A program made the position numbers and the translations under genes. Source: Nocardia terrae (lineage in GTDB: Bacteria > Actinomycetota > Actinomycetes > Mycobacteriales > Mycobacteriaceae). From it: a stretch of DNA of 64,000 nucleotides. Location of the stretch: NCBI RefSeq assembly GCF_009760405.1, contig NZ_WRPP01000004.1:1-64000 (forward strand). The letters run 5' to 3'. Below are positions 15,243 to 24,123 of the stretch, piece by piece. The notes under the pieces are model-generated. The model saw only the letters and a program-made list of their open reading frames with translations, was not told where the DNA came from and did not search any database. Each line of letters begins with the position of its first letter. Positions within the stretch are counted from its first letter, which is position 1.

Positions 15243-16760
15243 CTACTTGGCCTCGACCAATTCGGCCTCGGCCGGAATCCCCTCCGGCGCGGCCGCCTTC
15301 GCACCTTTCATGAGGAAGAAGGCGATCACCGTGGCGGCGAGGACCGCCGCGCCGCCCGCCAGGAAGGTGTTCGACATGGCGTGGGTGAAAGCGTCACGGG
15401 CAGCGCCGATCAGCTCGGTCCGGCCGCTGGCGAAGGCGCCGGCGATACCCTCGCGGGCCGCGGCCGGAGCCGAGGCCGGCATGCGATCGGTGTAGGTGCC
15501 GGCCAGCACCGCGCCGAGCACCGCGACACCCAGCGCACCACCGGTCTGCTGAATGGTGTCGTTCAGCGCCGAACCGACACCGGCCTGCTCCGGCGGGATC
15601 GCGCCCATCAGCGCACCGATCGCGGCCGGCATCGCCAGACCCGCACCGGCGCCGACCAGCGACATGGCCGCGGCGGGCAGCCAGAAGCCGGAGTCCGCGG
15701 TCAGCGCGGCCAGAGCGCCGAAACCACCGGCCAGCACCAGCATTCCGATCAGGGCGACGGGACGCACGCCCAGCTTCTGCACCAGTCCGGCACCCATGCC
15801 GTTGAACACCAGGGCGGTCAGCGCGAACGGGGTGAAGGCGAGCGCGGTCTTGATGGGCGAGTAGCCGAGCACGAACTGCAGGTACTGGGTCAGCACCAGG
15901 GTCAGACCGGCATTGGCGAAGGTGACCAGCACCAGCGAGAAGCTGGATCCGGTGAACACACGATTGCGGAACAGGTGCAGCGGAACCATCGGGTGCTCGG
16001 CCTTCAGCTCGCGAATCACGAAGGCCACCAACACGACCGCGGCCAGGATCATGGTCGGCCAGGTGCCGTCGAGGCCCTTGCTCGGGAACTCGATGATGGA
16101 CCACACCAGCAACACCATGCCGATGATCGACAGCGCCATGCCCGGCAGATCGATCGGGCGGGCCGGGCCCTTGGACTCCGGCATCAGGACGAAGGCGGCG
16201 GCCACGGCCAGCGCCGCGATCGGCACGTTCAGCAGGAACACCGAGCCCCACCAGAAGTGGTTGAGCAGCACGCCACCCAGTACCGGGCCACCGACCATGC
16301 CCAGCACCGACACACCGGTCCAGGCGGCGATCGCCTTGGGCCGCTCCTGCTCGTCGAACACGTTGATCAGGATGGACAGCGTGCTCGGCATGATGAGCGC
16401 GCCGCCGATACCCATGACCACGCGACCGGAGATCAGCATGCCCGCACTGGTCGCGTAGGCGGCGATCAGTGAGGCCGCCCCGAAGAGCGCCAGACCGAGC
16501 ACCATGATCAGGCGGCGGCCGAAGCGGTCGGACAGGCTGCCGGTGGTGAGCAGCAGGCCCGCGAAAACCAGGATGTAGGAGTCGATCACCCACTGCAGGG
16601 CCTGGGACCCGGCGCGCAGGTCGATCGCGATCTGCGGCAGGGCGACGGTGAGGACCATGTTGTCGATCACCAGCACCAGCGTGGACAGGCAGAGCACGGT
16701 CAGGATCAGCCAGCGTTTCGGATTGCGCTGGGAGACAGAAGCACTCAGCGCTTCGGTCAC
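15243..16760 (-). CDS. MFS drug efflux transporter, 14-TM DHA2 (EmrB/QacA) type
   Basis: About 505 residues, 14 predicted membrane helices. Motifs include DNMVLTVALPQIAIDL (motif D1), QWVIDSYILVFAGLL, GSLSDRFGRRLIMV (motif A), SGRVVMGIGGALIMPSTLS (motif B) and GVLGGPVLGG-like motif C (MVGGPVLGGVLL). Proton-driven multidrug export is expected. GTG at 16760 is taken as start; longer frames run into the operator region. Divergent from a TetR gene with multiple palindromes between, the classical TetA/TetR-like layout. Confidence 0.9.
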   Translation of the reverse strand: MTEALSASVSQRNPKRWLILTVLCLSTLVLVIDNMVLTVALPQIAIDLRAGSQALQWVIDSYILVFAGLLLTTGSLSDRFGRRLIMVLGLALFGAASLIAAYATSAGMLISGRVVMGIGGALIMPSTLSILINVFDEQERPKAIAAWTGVSVLGMVGGPVLGGVLLNHFWWGSVFLLNVPIAALAVAAAFVLMPESKGPARPIDLPGMALSIIGMVLLVWSIIEFPSKGLDGTWPTMILAAVVLVAFVIRELKAEHPMVPLHLFRNRVFTGSSFSLVLVTFANAGLTLVLTQYLQFVLGYSPIKTALAFTPFALTALVFNGMGAGLVQKLGVRPVALIGMLVLAGGFGALAALTADSGFWLPAAAMSLVGAGAGLAMPAAIGALMGAIPPEQAGVGSALNDTIQQTGGALGVAVLGAVLAGTYTDRMPASAPAAAREGIAGAFASGRTELIGAARDAFTHAMSNTFLAGGAAVLAATVIAFFLMKGAKAAAPEGIPAEAELVEAK

Positions 16761-16800
16761 ATCTTTGGCAGTAATTTCGGTTCCCCTTCGAGAAGCTCGT

Positions 16801-16872
16801 CCGCACACTGTGCGGCGTTGTCGAACACTGTACGGTCTCCGTACACTGTTCGCAATAGGGAACGGTGTACGG
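16801..16872. promoter_or_regulatory. Operator cluster between MFS and TetR genes
   Basis: Three related dyads: CCGCACACTGTGCGG (16801-16815, perfect 7-1-7), CGAACACTGTACGG paired with CCGTACACTGTTCG (16822-16852, one mismatch), and GTACACTGTTC paired with GAACGGTGTAC further right. The repeated GTACA-CTGTTC unit suggests a TetR-family repressor controlling both divergent promoters. Confidence 0.7.
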
Positions 16873-16930
16873 CCAAACGAACGGCGTTCTAGCTGGAGTT
16901 ATGCTGTTCCACGGACGAAGGAGGAAAGCC

Positions 16931-17674
16931 ATGGCGGCCAAGACGCAGGAGTTCTCGTCGGTGTGGACCCGACCGGAACGACAGCGGCGCGATCAGCCCG
17001 CACTGAGCCGGGAACAGATCGTGGCCGAGGCGCTCGCCCTGCTCGATACCGAGGGTTACGAAGCTCTGAGCATGCGCAAGCTCGGCACCCGCCTCAATGC
17101 CGGAGCCACCTCGCTGTACACGCACGTCACCAACAAGGACGAGATCCTCGAGCTGGCGATCGACGAAGCCTTCCGCGACATCCGGATGCCCGACGCCGAC
17201 ACGCCGGAGAACTGGCGCGACGAGCTGCTCAGGCTGGGCACAGATGTGCGCTCGGCCATCCTGTCACACCCGTGGATCAGCACCGCCATGACCGGAGCCG
17301 GCTTGGCCTACCTCGGCCCCAATCTCATGCGCATCTCGAATGCCATGCTCGGCCTGCTCGACGCGGCCGGCTTCGACGACAGGACCGCGGACCGCGGGGC
17401 GAATGTGTTCTGGTCCTACATTATTGGCGCCACCAGCGGCGAAACCGCCATGCTCATCACCATCGCCCGTAGCGGTGCGACCGAGAAGGAATGGTTCACC
17501 CAGTTCATGGCGACGGCCGACCAGGCGACACGGCCCTATCCGCACGTCGCCAAACGCCATGACGTGTACCGGAATCTGGACACCACGCAGTCGAGGGAAG
17601 ACTTCTTCGGCGACGAGCTCCGGCTCATCCTGGACGGGCTGGAACTGCGACGCAGTCGCGCGGCCGGGAAATAG
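16931..17674 (+). CDS. TetR-family repressor (TetR_C_1 type)
   Basis: 247 residues. N-terminal WTRPERQRRDQPALSREQIV leads into LALLDTEGYEALSMRKLGTR and LNAGATSLYTHVTNKDEIL, the helix-turn-helix of the tetracycline-repressor subgroup; the long C-terminal domain with LSHPWISTAMTGAGLAYLGP fits TetR_C_1. ATG 16931 has GGAGGAAA upstream. It is expected to repress itself and the divergent efflux pump through the palindromes at 16801-16872, with a pump substrate as inducer. Confidence 0.9.
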   Translation: MAAKTQEFSSVWTRPERQRRDQPALSREQIVAEALALLDTEGYEALSMRKLGTRLNAGATSLYTHVTNKDEILELAIDEAFRDIRMPDADTPENWRDELLRLGTDVRSAILSHPWISTAMTGAGLAYLGPNLMRISNAMLGLLDAAGFDDRTADRGANVFWSYIIGATSGETAMLITIARSGATEKEWFTQFMATADQATRPYPHVAKRHDVYRNLDTTQSREDFFGDELRLILDGLELRRSRAAGK

Positions 17675-17692
17675 CCTGCGGGAGAAGGCGAC

Positions 17693-18862
17693 TCAGCCCA
17701 TTTCCGCCGAGCGGCGGCGCTGGGCGGGAGTCTCCGCGACGACCGAGCCGATCACCAGCACGGCCAGCACGGTGAGCAGCGCGGCCACCGGAATGCGCGT
17801 GGCCACCGGCAGCAGGGCCGCCACCGGCACGGCGGTGACCAGGCGGATCACCACGACGTGCTCGCGAAGACCGGTGAAAGCGGCCCGAACCAGGGCCAGC
17901 GACACCAGATAGACGATGACGCCACCGACGATGCACGCCGCGGCGGTGGCGTCGAGGTGCGAGCCGCCGCCGGTCACCGCCATACCCATCGACGCACCGG
18001 TCAATGCCAGGGCCAGCAGCATGGGCAGATGCCCGAACGTGTAGGCGTGCAACAGTTTTCCAGGGCGCGCGAGCTCGGTGTGCGAGCCCGCGCGCATGCC
18101 GCTGCCGTTGAAGTACGACCACCACAGACCCACGGTGAGCGCGAAGGCGGCAGCCGCGGTCACCGCCGCCCAACCCGCTGTGCGCGCGGCGGCCAATCCA
18201 TTGGTGAAGCCGAGGACCGACTCGCCGAGGATGACGATCGTGAAGAGCCCGAAGCGTTCTCGCAGATGCTCGGTCTCCTGGGTGACCCCGTCCAGGCGGC
18301 GGCCGACCACCAGCGGCAACGCCAACTCCACGAGCATCGCGATCGCCCAGCAGCCGTAGCGAATCGGGCCCGACTCGAAGGCCAGACCGCCGAGCCAGAA
18401 GACCGCGCCGGCGGCCGAACCCGTTGTGAACGAACGGAATACGCTCCGGAGCGCCGGATTCCGCCGGGAATCCCAGGCGTAGAGGGCCGCCACGCCGGCC
18501 CGCGCCACCAGATAGCCGATCACGAATCCGGCGTCGACGCCGCGATCATGCCCGACCCCACCCGCGAAGACGGCCATGCCGACGATGCCGACCAGCCCGA
18601 AACTGGTCAGCAGCCGGTGCGCGGTCGTATCCCGATCGGCCCGATTGGCATGCACCGCGTAGAGCACCCAGGCCCACCACAGCGGCACGAACAGTCCGGC
18701 GACCGCGGCCACCGAGCCCGCATCGGGGTGCGCGCCCACCCGATGCGTGATCTGCCCGACGGCGGCGGTGAACACCAGGTCCCCGAACAGCTCGAACCAG
18801 GTGGCTCGGCGCGGTGTGGTCGATTCCGGTGCGGTGGCGGAGCTTTCGAGCATGCCCACCAA
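17693..18862 (-). CDS. Low-temperature-requirement A (LtrA) family membrane protein
   Basis: 389 residues, about 10-11 hydrophobic helices. LtrA hallmarks: TWFELFGDLVFTAAVGQITH at the N-terminus, LWWAWVLYAVHANRADRD, ERFGLFTIVILGESVLGFTN and LWWSYFNGSG. The family's biochemical role is not known despite the name. Start ATG 18862 (or 18853). Convergent with the TetR gene (18-base gap) and 12 bases downstream of the SDR stop-side gene on the same strand, so probably cotranscribed with the SDR. A second LtrA paralogue is at 32139-33356. Confidence 0.87.
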   Translation of the reverse strand: MVGMLESSATAPESTTPRRATWFELFGDLVFTAAVGQITHRVGAHPDAGSVAAVAGLFVPLWWAWVLYAVHANRADRDTTAHRLLTSFGLVGIVGMAVFAGGVGHDRGVDAGFVIGYLVARAGVAALYAWDSRRNPALRSVFRSFTTGSAAGAVFWLGGLAFESGPIRYGCWAIAMLVELALPLVVGRRLDGVTQETEHLRERFGLFTIVILGESVLGFTNGLAAARTAGWAAVTAAAAFALTVGLWWSYFNGSGMRAGSHTELARPGKLLHAYTFGHLPMLLALALTGASMGMAVTGGGSHLDATAAACIVGGVIVYLVSLALVRAAFTGLREHVVVIRLVTAVPVAALLPVATRIPVAALLTVLAVLVIGSVVAETPAQRRRSAEMG

Positions 18863-18874
18863 ACTACTGCCTGG

Positions 18875-19600
18875 TCAACGGCCCGTCGCCAGGCTGGTGC
18901 CGCCGTTGGCGTCCAGCACCACGCCGGTGATGAAGCCATTGGTGGCCAGCATGTGGATGGCGCGGGCGATGTCCTCGGGACGGCCGACGCGGCCGACCGG
19001 GGTGGTGGCGACCAGGCCGTCGAACAGGGCGGTGCGCTGTTCGGCGGGAACCCGGTCCCACCAAGGGGTGTCGATGACGCCCGGGGAGACGGCATTGATC
19101 CGCAGCGGGGCGAGTTCGACGGCCAGCGGCGGGACCATGGCGTCGAGCGCGCCGTTGATGGCGGCCAGGCCCGCGGTGCCGGGGAAGGCGGAGCGGGACG
19201 AGCCCGCGGTCACCAGGGTGACCGAACCCTGCGAATCCAGGTGCGGCAGTGCGGCTTGCAGGATGCGCACCTGCGGCCAGAACTTGCCGTCGAAGCCGGC
19301 CGCCAGCTGGTCCAGGTCGAGTTCGGCGAAGGGGCCGCTGCCGGCCGAGCCGCTCACCGAGATGATCAGGTGGTCGATGGTTCCGGACTGCGCGAAGAAC
19401 GCGGCGATCTCGTCCTTGCTGGTGGCATCGAGCGCGTAGCCGGTGGTCTTGCCGCCGATGCGCGCGATGGCCGCGTCCAGCTTGTCCTGCGAGCGCCCGG
19501 TGATGACGACCTCGGCGCCGTCGGCCGCGAAGGCGGTGGCGGTGGCCTCGCCGATGCCGGAGCTGCCACCCATGACGACGACGCGCGGTGTTGTGGTCAT
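18875..19600 (-). CDS. SDR-family oxidoreductase with atypical catalytic site
   Basis: 241 residues, Rossmann fold with N-terminal VVVMGGSSGIGEATATAFA (cofactor loop) and VITGRSQDKLDAA, C-terminal SPGVIDTPWW and FITGVVLDANGG. The usual catalytic YxxxK is absent: after the Ser block (TAGSSRSAFPG) the helix reads TAGLAAINGALDAM, with neither Tyr nor Lys in place. Either a known atypical subgroup (I recall similar Streptomyces SDRs) or a non-classical binding protein. Divergent from a TetR gene with shared GTCTCGA repeats between; likely its target. Confidence 0.87.
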   Translation of the reverse strand: MTTTPRVVVMGGSSGIGEATATAFAADGAEVVITGRSQDKLDAAIARIGGKTTGYALDATSKDEIAAFFAQSGTIDHLIISVSGSAGSGPFAELDLDQLAAGFDGKFWPQVRILQAALPHLDSQGSVTLVTAGSSRSAFPGTAGLAAINGALDAMVPPLAVELAPLRINAVSPGVIDTPWWDRVPAEQRTALFDGLVATTPVGRVGRPEDIARAIHMLATNGFITGVVLDANGGTSLATGR

Positions 19601-19648
19601 TGTCGAAAACCTCTCTGTCGCTGTCCGTCTATTCTTACGGAACTGACA

Positions 19649-19685
19649 GTCTCGACAACGCTGTAATCGAGACTTTTAGTCTCGA
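19649..19685. promoter_or_regulatory. Alternating GTCTCGA / TCGAGAC operators between SDR and TetR genes
   Basis: GTCTCGA at 19649 and 19679 and its reverse complement TCGAGAC at 19667, in an AT-rich divergent promoter. The outer direct copies are 30 bases apart, about three helical turns. Likely TetR binding sites. Confidence 0.6.
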
Positions 19686-19717
19686 CAAATCGGTGATGTG
19701 CGACACAGGAGGCGGCG

Positions 19718-20296
19718 GTGACACCCGAACGACCCCATACCGGACGCAGACGCAACGAAGCGACCCACCAGGCCATCCTGGACACGGCCCTGCGGCTGCT
19801 CGGCACCTCCGAGGGGGCGGCCGTCACCATCGACGCCATCGCCCGCGCCGCCGGGGTCGGCAAGCAGACCGTCTACCGGTGGTGGCCGTCCAAGGGCGCG
19901 CTGCTGCTCGACGCGCTCACCGAGCGGTCGTCACTGCAGGTGCCCACACCCGACACCGGCTCGGTGCGGACCGACCTGCGGACCATCGTCGAGTCGACTT
20001 TCCGTGGCGCACAGGATCCTTTGACCGCGCCCGCACTGCGCACCCTGGTACGCGAGTCCGCGCAGGATCCGCATCTCGCCGACCTGCTGCGGACCTTCAC
20101 CGCACGGCGGCGCGACGCTCTCCACGCGGTGCTCACCCGCGGGCAGCAGCGCGGCGAAATCCCGGCCGACGCCGATCTGAATCTCATGGTCGACGAGTTC
20201 TACGGGGTGTTCTGGTACCGCTTCATCCTGGGCCACGCACCCCTCGACGACACCGTAGCCGCGCGCCTCACCGATTCGATCCTGGCTCGGCACTGA
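19718..20296 (+). CDS. TetR-family regulator of the SDR gene
   Basis: 192 residues, GTG start after AGGAGG. Helix-turn-helix: HQAILDTALRLLGTSEGAAV, IDAIARAAGVGKQTVYRWWP, SKGALLLDALTE. The C-terminal domain (FRGAQDPLTAPALRTLVRES ... EFYGVFWYRFILGHAPLDD) belongs to the TetR_C_16-like group of actinobacterial repressors. Divergent from the SDR gene. Its 3' end overlaps the convergent MerR gene by 29 bases. Confidence 0.9.
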   Translation: MTPERPHTGRRRNEATHQAILDTALRLLGTSEGAAVTIDAIARAAGVGKQTVYRWWPSKGALLLDALTERSSLQVPTPDTGSVRTDLRTIVESTFRGAQDPLTAPALRTLVRESAQDPHLADLLRTFTARRRDALHAVLTRGQQRGEIPADADLNLMVDEFYGVFWYRFILGHAPLDDTVAARLTDSILARH

Positions 20297-20912
20297 AGAA
20301 TTCGGCCGAGCGATCGGTCTGCGCGAGATGACGCAGCGCGCTGATCAATTCGTCCCCGAGCACGTTTCCGACCACGACGGTCTCGGCCATGCTGTCGATG
20401 TCGGGGCGCGAGGCCAGCACGGCCATATCCAATTCGGCGACCGGTTTCAGGGCGCGGGCGTAGTCCTCGAGGCGGTCGGCGATGTCCCCATGTCCGAGTT
20501 GGCGTAGCGCGCCGACCACCTCGGCGGCGGCGTGCACAGCCGGATTGTCGGGTCCGACCCGCCAGCCCAGGCGCTCCAGCATGGCACGCACCTCCGTCAG
20601 GGCCACCCGCTTCGACTCCTCGTCGCAGAACGCGATGCCGCGGGCGGCGGTGTGCTGGGCGACGCCGAGGATCTTGTGCGTGCCGAGATTCGAATCGTCC
20701 AGGGCCGCAATCACATCGCGAGCCGAGGCGATGGAGAGGCCGCCGACCTCGATGAGCGCGCGGATCAGCCGGAGCCGGCGCAGGTGCGAATCGTCGTACT
20801 GGGCCTGGTTGTGGCCGGTCGCCTCACCCTTGGGCAGCAGGCCCTCGCGCAGGTAGAACTTGATCGACGGGGTCGATACGCCACTGGCCTTGCTCAGCTC
20901 GCCGATTCGCAT
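20268..20912 (-). CDS. MerR-family regulator downstream of catalase
   Basis: 214 residues. N-terminal MerR winged helix MRIGELSKASGVSTPSIKFY, LREGLLPKGEATGHNQAQYD, then HLRRLRLIRALIEVGGLSIA; the long C-terminal effector part (VRAMLERLGWRVGPDNPAVH ...) has no metal-binding Cys cluster. Start 20912 has GGAGG close by. It lies 105 bases downstream of the catalase gene on the same strand, behind a terminator, so it probably has its own promoter. Convergent overlap of 29 bases with the TetR gene. Confidence 0.87.
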   Translation of the reverse strand: MRIGELSKASGVSTPSIKFYLREGLLPKGEATGHNQAQYDDSHLRRLRLIRALIEVGGLSIASARDVIAALDDSNLGTHKILGVAQHTAARGIAFCDEESKRVALTEVRAMLERLGWRVGPDNPAVHAAAEVVGALRQLGHGDIADRLEDYARALKPVAELDMAVLASRPDIDSMAETVVVGNVLGDELISALRHLAQTDRSAEFFSAEPGSNR

Positions 20913-20973
20913 CGAACCTCCTTGTCGCCGGTCCCCCATCATAGATAGCCGCGTTATCCGCTGGAGATGCGAC

Positions 20974-21006
20974 AAGGCCCGCACCATGGAACATGGTGCG
21001 GGCCTT
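20974..21006 (-). terminator. Intrinsic terminator after catalase
   Basis: Perfect 15-bp stem AAGGCCCGCACCATG with a 3-base loop, 11 bases after the catalase stop. Confidence 0.8.
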
Positions 21007-21017
21007 GGATGATCGTG

Positions 21018-22478
21018 TTACTTGGCGAGCTGCTCGCGCACGCCCACCTCGATGCGCTTGCCGAGATCGGCGTCGACGCTCTTCCAGTAGTCGAACACGC
21101 GGCTCAGGATCGGCTCGCGGACGCCGCCGAGGATGTGGCCGACGACGTTGGAGACCAGGCGGTCCCGCTGGGCGTCGTCCATGACCTCGCGGACCAGGGT
21201 GCCGGCCTGCGCGAAGTCATTGTCCTCGCGGTGCTGGATGTAGCCGGCCCGGACCATGGTCGGGTCGAACGCCCAGGCGCCGTCGTCGATGGCGCGCTCG
21301 GGGTCGGCGTGCGGGCCGCCGAAGGAGTTGGGCGCGTACACCGGAACGCTGGAGGCGTTGTGCTGAAACCGCATCGCGCCGTCCTGCGAGTACGAGTTCA
21401 CCTGCGCGGCCTTGGCGCGGTTCGGCGGCAGCTGCGCGTAGTTGGCGCCGATCCGGTAGCGGTGCGCGTCGGCGTAGGCGAACACGCGGCCCAGCAGCAT
21501 CTTGTCCGGCGAGAAGGCAACGCCCGGAACCGTGTTCGAGGGCTCGAAGGCGGCCTGCTCGATATCCACGAAGTAGTTCGCGGGGTTGCGGTTCAGGGTC
21601 CAGCGGCCGACCTCGATGAGCGGGTAGTCCTGCTGCGACCAGACCTTGGTCAGGTCGAACGGGTTGAAGCGGTAGTTGTCCGCCTCGGCGACCGGCATGA
21701 TCTGGACCTTCAGGGTCCAGCTCGGGTGGTCGCCACGCTCGATGGCCTCGTACAGGTCGCGACGGTGGTAGTCGGCGTCCTTACCGGCGATCTCGTCGGC
21801 CTCGGCCTGGGTCAGGCACTGGATGCCCTGATCGGTCTTGAAGTGGTACTTCACCCAGAAGCGTTCGCCCGCTTCGTTGATCCACTGGTAGGTGTGCGAG
21901 CCGAAGCCGTCCATGTGGCGCAGGGTGGCCGGGATGCCGCGGTCGCCCATGAGCCAGGTGACCTGGTGGGCGGTCTCCGGACGCAGGGTCCAGAAGTCCC
22001 ACTGCATGTTGGCGTCGCGCAGGCCCGAGCCCGGCAGGCGCTTCTGCGAGTGGATGAAGTCGGGGAACTTGATCGGGTCCTTGATGAAGAACACCGGGGT
22101 GTTGTTGCCGACGATGTCGAGGTTGCCCTCGGTGGTGTAGAACTTCACCGCGAAACCGCGGGGGTCGCGCCAGGTGTCGGGCGAGCCCTGCTCACCGGCG
22201 ACGGTGGAGAAGCGCACCAGCGACTCGGTGCGGGTGCCCGGCTGGAACACCGCGGCCTTGGTGTAGCGGCTCACATCGCCGGTGACGACGAGCTCACCGA
22301 ACGCGCCCGCGCCCTTGGCGTGCACCACACGCTCCGGCACCCGCTCACGGTTGAACTGGGCCAGCTTCTCGATCAGGTAGTGGTCGTGGAGCAGGATCGG
22401 GCCCTGGGTACCCGCGGTGAGCGACTCGTTGTCGCTGGGCACAGGGGCGCCGGTGTTGGTGGTGGTCGCCTTGGTCAT
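21018..22478 (-). CDS. katA: Monofunctional heme catalase (clade 3-like small subunit)
   Basis: 486 residues, the usual small-subunit length. Distal His53 lies in RVVHAKGAGAFG, Asn in LDIVGNNTPVFF, and the proximal heme Tyr region reads RVFAYADAHRYRIG; NPANYFVDIEQAAF and the FSPDKMLLGR block are typical. Dismutates hydrogen peroxide in the cytoplasm. ATG 22478 is preferred to in-frame 22514 because the protein family starts about here; ribosome binding site is weak. The upstream DNA has TTTTCT...AGAAAA (22497-22519) over a TTGACT-like -35, a possible regulatory dyad. A perfect-stem terminator follows. Confidence 0.95.
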   Translation of the reverse strand: MTKATTTNTGAPVPSDNESLTAGTQGPILLHDHYLIEKLAQFNRERVPERVVHAKGAGAFGELVVTGDVSRYTKAAVFQPGTRTESLVRFSTVAGEQGSPDTWRDPRGFAVKFYTTEGNLDIVGNNTPVFFIKDPIKFPDFIHSQKRLPGSGLRDANMQWDFWTLRPETAHQVTWLMGDRGIPATLRHMDGFGSHTYQWINEAGERFWVKYHFKTDQGIQCLTQAEADEIAGKDADYHRRDLYEAIERGDHPSWTLKVQIMPVAEADNYRFNPFDLTKVWSQQDYPLIEVGRWTLNRNPANYFVDIEQAAFEPSNTVPGVAFSPDKMLLGRVFAYADAHRYRIGANYAQLPPNRAKAAQVNSYSQDGAMRFQHNASSVPVYAPNSFGGPHADPERAIDDGAWAFDPTMVRAGYIQHREDNDFAQAGTLVREVMDDAQRDRLVSNVVGHILGGVREPILSRVFDYWKSVDADLGKRIEVGVREQLAK

Positions 22479-22758
22479 GGGTCCGAGCCTGCCGAGTTTT
22501 CTGGAACTAGTCAAGAAAAGGGGGCCGGGTAGCGAGTAAACAAAGGTGTATACAGTCGGCGCCGGACGCCGTTGCCCAGATCACATCGTCGGAGCCGGAA
22601 TAGATCCGGCGCGACCCCCGTTGATGACCATTGCTGGCGTCGGAACAGCCCCGGGCCGCACCCTTCGTCGCTACGAGCGACCACTCGCCGAGAGGCGCTT
22701 GTTGGGCGTCAGCGTCAACTTCCCCGGTTCTGCCGGGGGTCCGCGTTAGCCTCGGGCC

Positions 22759-24111
22759 ATGGTGCGCATGCGCAGGGGGTTGGCCGTCGCGATCGCGACG
22801 GCCCTGGTGGCGGGCAGCGTGATCATCGGAAGCGGGGTCGCCACGGCGGCACCGCTTCCGGCGCGTTGCGCCGAACCCACCGGGCGGGAATTCCAGCGGG
22901 CCGCCGCCGAGGACACGGGACTCGACTCCGGGCGGCTGGCAGCGGCACTGGATTTCGCGGCTTCCCGAAATCGCTTGAACATCCAGGTCTTCCGGCACAA
23001 CTGCCTGGTCGGCGAGGGGCCGCTCAATGCCGAAACCGGCGGGGTGCCGTGGAATGTCTGGAGCGTGACCAAGAGCGTCGTCTCGCTGATCGCCGGAATA
23101 GCCTGGGATCGAGGGAAACTCGACATCGATGCGCCGCTGGACCGTTATCTGCCACCAGGGGTCGGCGATTCGGCGCATCGCGCGATCACCGTGGAGAATC
23201 TGCTCCAGGAAACCTCCGGGCTACGCGTGGGCGCGGCCACCGAGGGGATCACCGGCATCGTGCCCATCGATCCGTTCAGCGCGGTGCAGGCGCTGGGCGT
23301 GCCGTTCGACGATCCGCCGGGCAGCGCGTTTCAATACAGCCAGCGCAATGTGGATCTGCTGTCCTATGTCGTGGAATTGGCGGTGGGCGAACCCCTGCAG
23401 CAATTCGCCCAGCGAGAGCTGTTCGGCCCCATCGGAATTCAGGACTCCGACTACTACTGGGCACGCGACCGTTCCGGCCACGCCTACGGCTACGCGCATC
23501 TGTTCATCCCGCCCGACGATCTCGCGCGGCTCGGCATGCTGGTGGCCGAACACGGGAAATGGAACGGGCGCAGCATCGTTTCCGCCGACTACCTGAAACG
23601 CGCCACTACCGAATCCGACACCAACCATTGTTACGGCTACCTGTTCTGGACCGGACCCGGCTGCGCGGAGAATCCCGAATTCCTGCCCGCCGACAGCTAT
23701 TCCATGTCGGGTTTCGGCCTGCAGCACGTATTCATCGTGCCCAGTCTGGATCTGATGGTGATGTGGACCGGCTTCTTCGGCGTCCACACCACGAAGGGTC
23801 CGAGCGGCCTGCTCCAATACTGGAACGAGCCACCGCACGAATTCTTCCGCCGCCTGCTGGCCGCGTTCTCCGACAACCCGATCCCGGATCCGGGCCCCTA
23901 TGTGGAGGCCCCGCCGTCGGTCGACATTCGCGGATATTTCGACCCCGACATCACGCTCGCGGTCTTCGGCGTAGGCCCCGACTCCTACCCCGGCTGTACT
24001 CTGACGTCCTGTCTGAACCTCCCCCTGCGCGCACCGTTCAGCGACGCGCCACCGGGCTGCCTGCTGCTGGCATGCGTCGGGCCGGACCCGCGCACACCGG
24101 GTATTCGCTGA
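22759..24111 (+). CDS. Exported serine hydrolase, beta-lactamase (class C / penicillin-binding-like) family
   Basis: 450 residues with a signal peptide (hydrophobic 8-31, cleavage near ATAAP). The nucleophile motif SxxK is W-SVTK (Ser102, Lys105); the second motif reads YSQ at 193-195 where YxN is usual; ENLLQETSGL is the conserved helix. The Cys-rich C-terminal tail (GCTLTSCLNLPLRA, GCLLLACVG) is unusual and may form disulfides outside the cell. Expected to act on ester or peptide bonds in the envelope; substrate unknown. It stands alone; 280 bases separate it from the divergent catalase gene. Confidence 0.85.
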   Translation: MVRMRRGLAVAIATALVAGSVIIGSGVATAAPLPARCAEPTGREFQRAAAEDTGLDSGRLAAALDFAASRNRLNIQVFRHNCLVGEGPLNAETGGVPWNVWSVTKSVVSLIAGIAWDRGKLDIDAPLDRYLPPGVGDSAHRAITVENLLQETSGLRVGAATEGITGIVPIDPFSAVQALGVPFDDPPGSAFQYSQRNVDLLSYVVELAVGEPLQQFAQRELFGPIGIQDSDYYWARDRSGHAYGYAHLFIPPDDLARLGMLVAEHGKWNGRSIVSADYLKRATTESDTNHCYGYLFWTGPGCAENPEFLPADSYSMSGFGLQHVFIVPSLDLMVMWTGFFGVHTTKGPSGLLQYWNEPPHEFFRRLLAAFSDNPIPDPGPYVEAPPSVDIRGYFDPDITLAVFGVGPDSYPGCTLTSCLNLPLRAPFSDAPPGCLLLACVGPDPRTPGIR

Positions 24112-24123
24112 CCGGCCGTGCCC

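Noticed and set aside
17858..19666. 600-residue + strand frame over LtrA and SDR genes
   Set aside because: Antisense shadow; composition dominated by Arg, Gln, Gly and His, no recognisable fold.
22497..22519. TTTTCT...AGAAAA dyad before catalase as a Fur or OxyR site
   Set aside because: Does not match a consensus I know for either; kept only as a note in the catalase entry.
20967..22532. Long open frame antisense to catalase
   Set aside because: Arises from high third-position GC of the catalase gene; no start context, no family features, and catalase is certain on the other strand.
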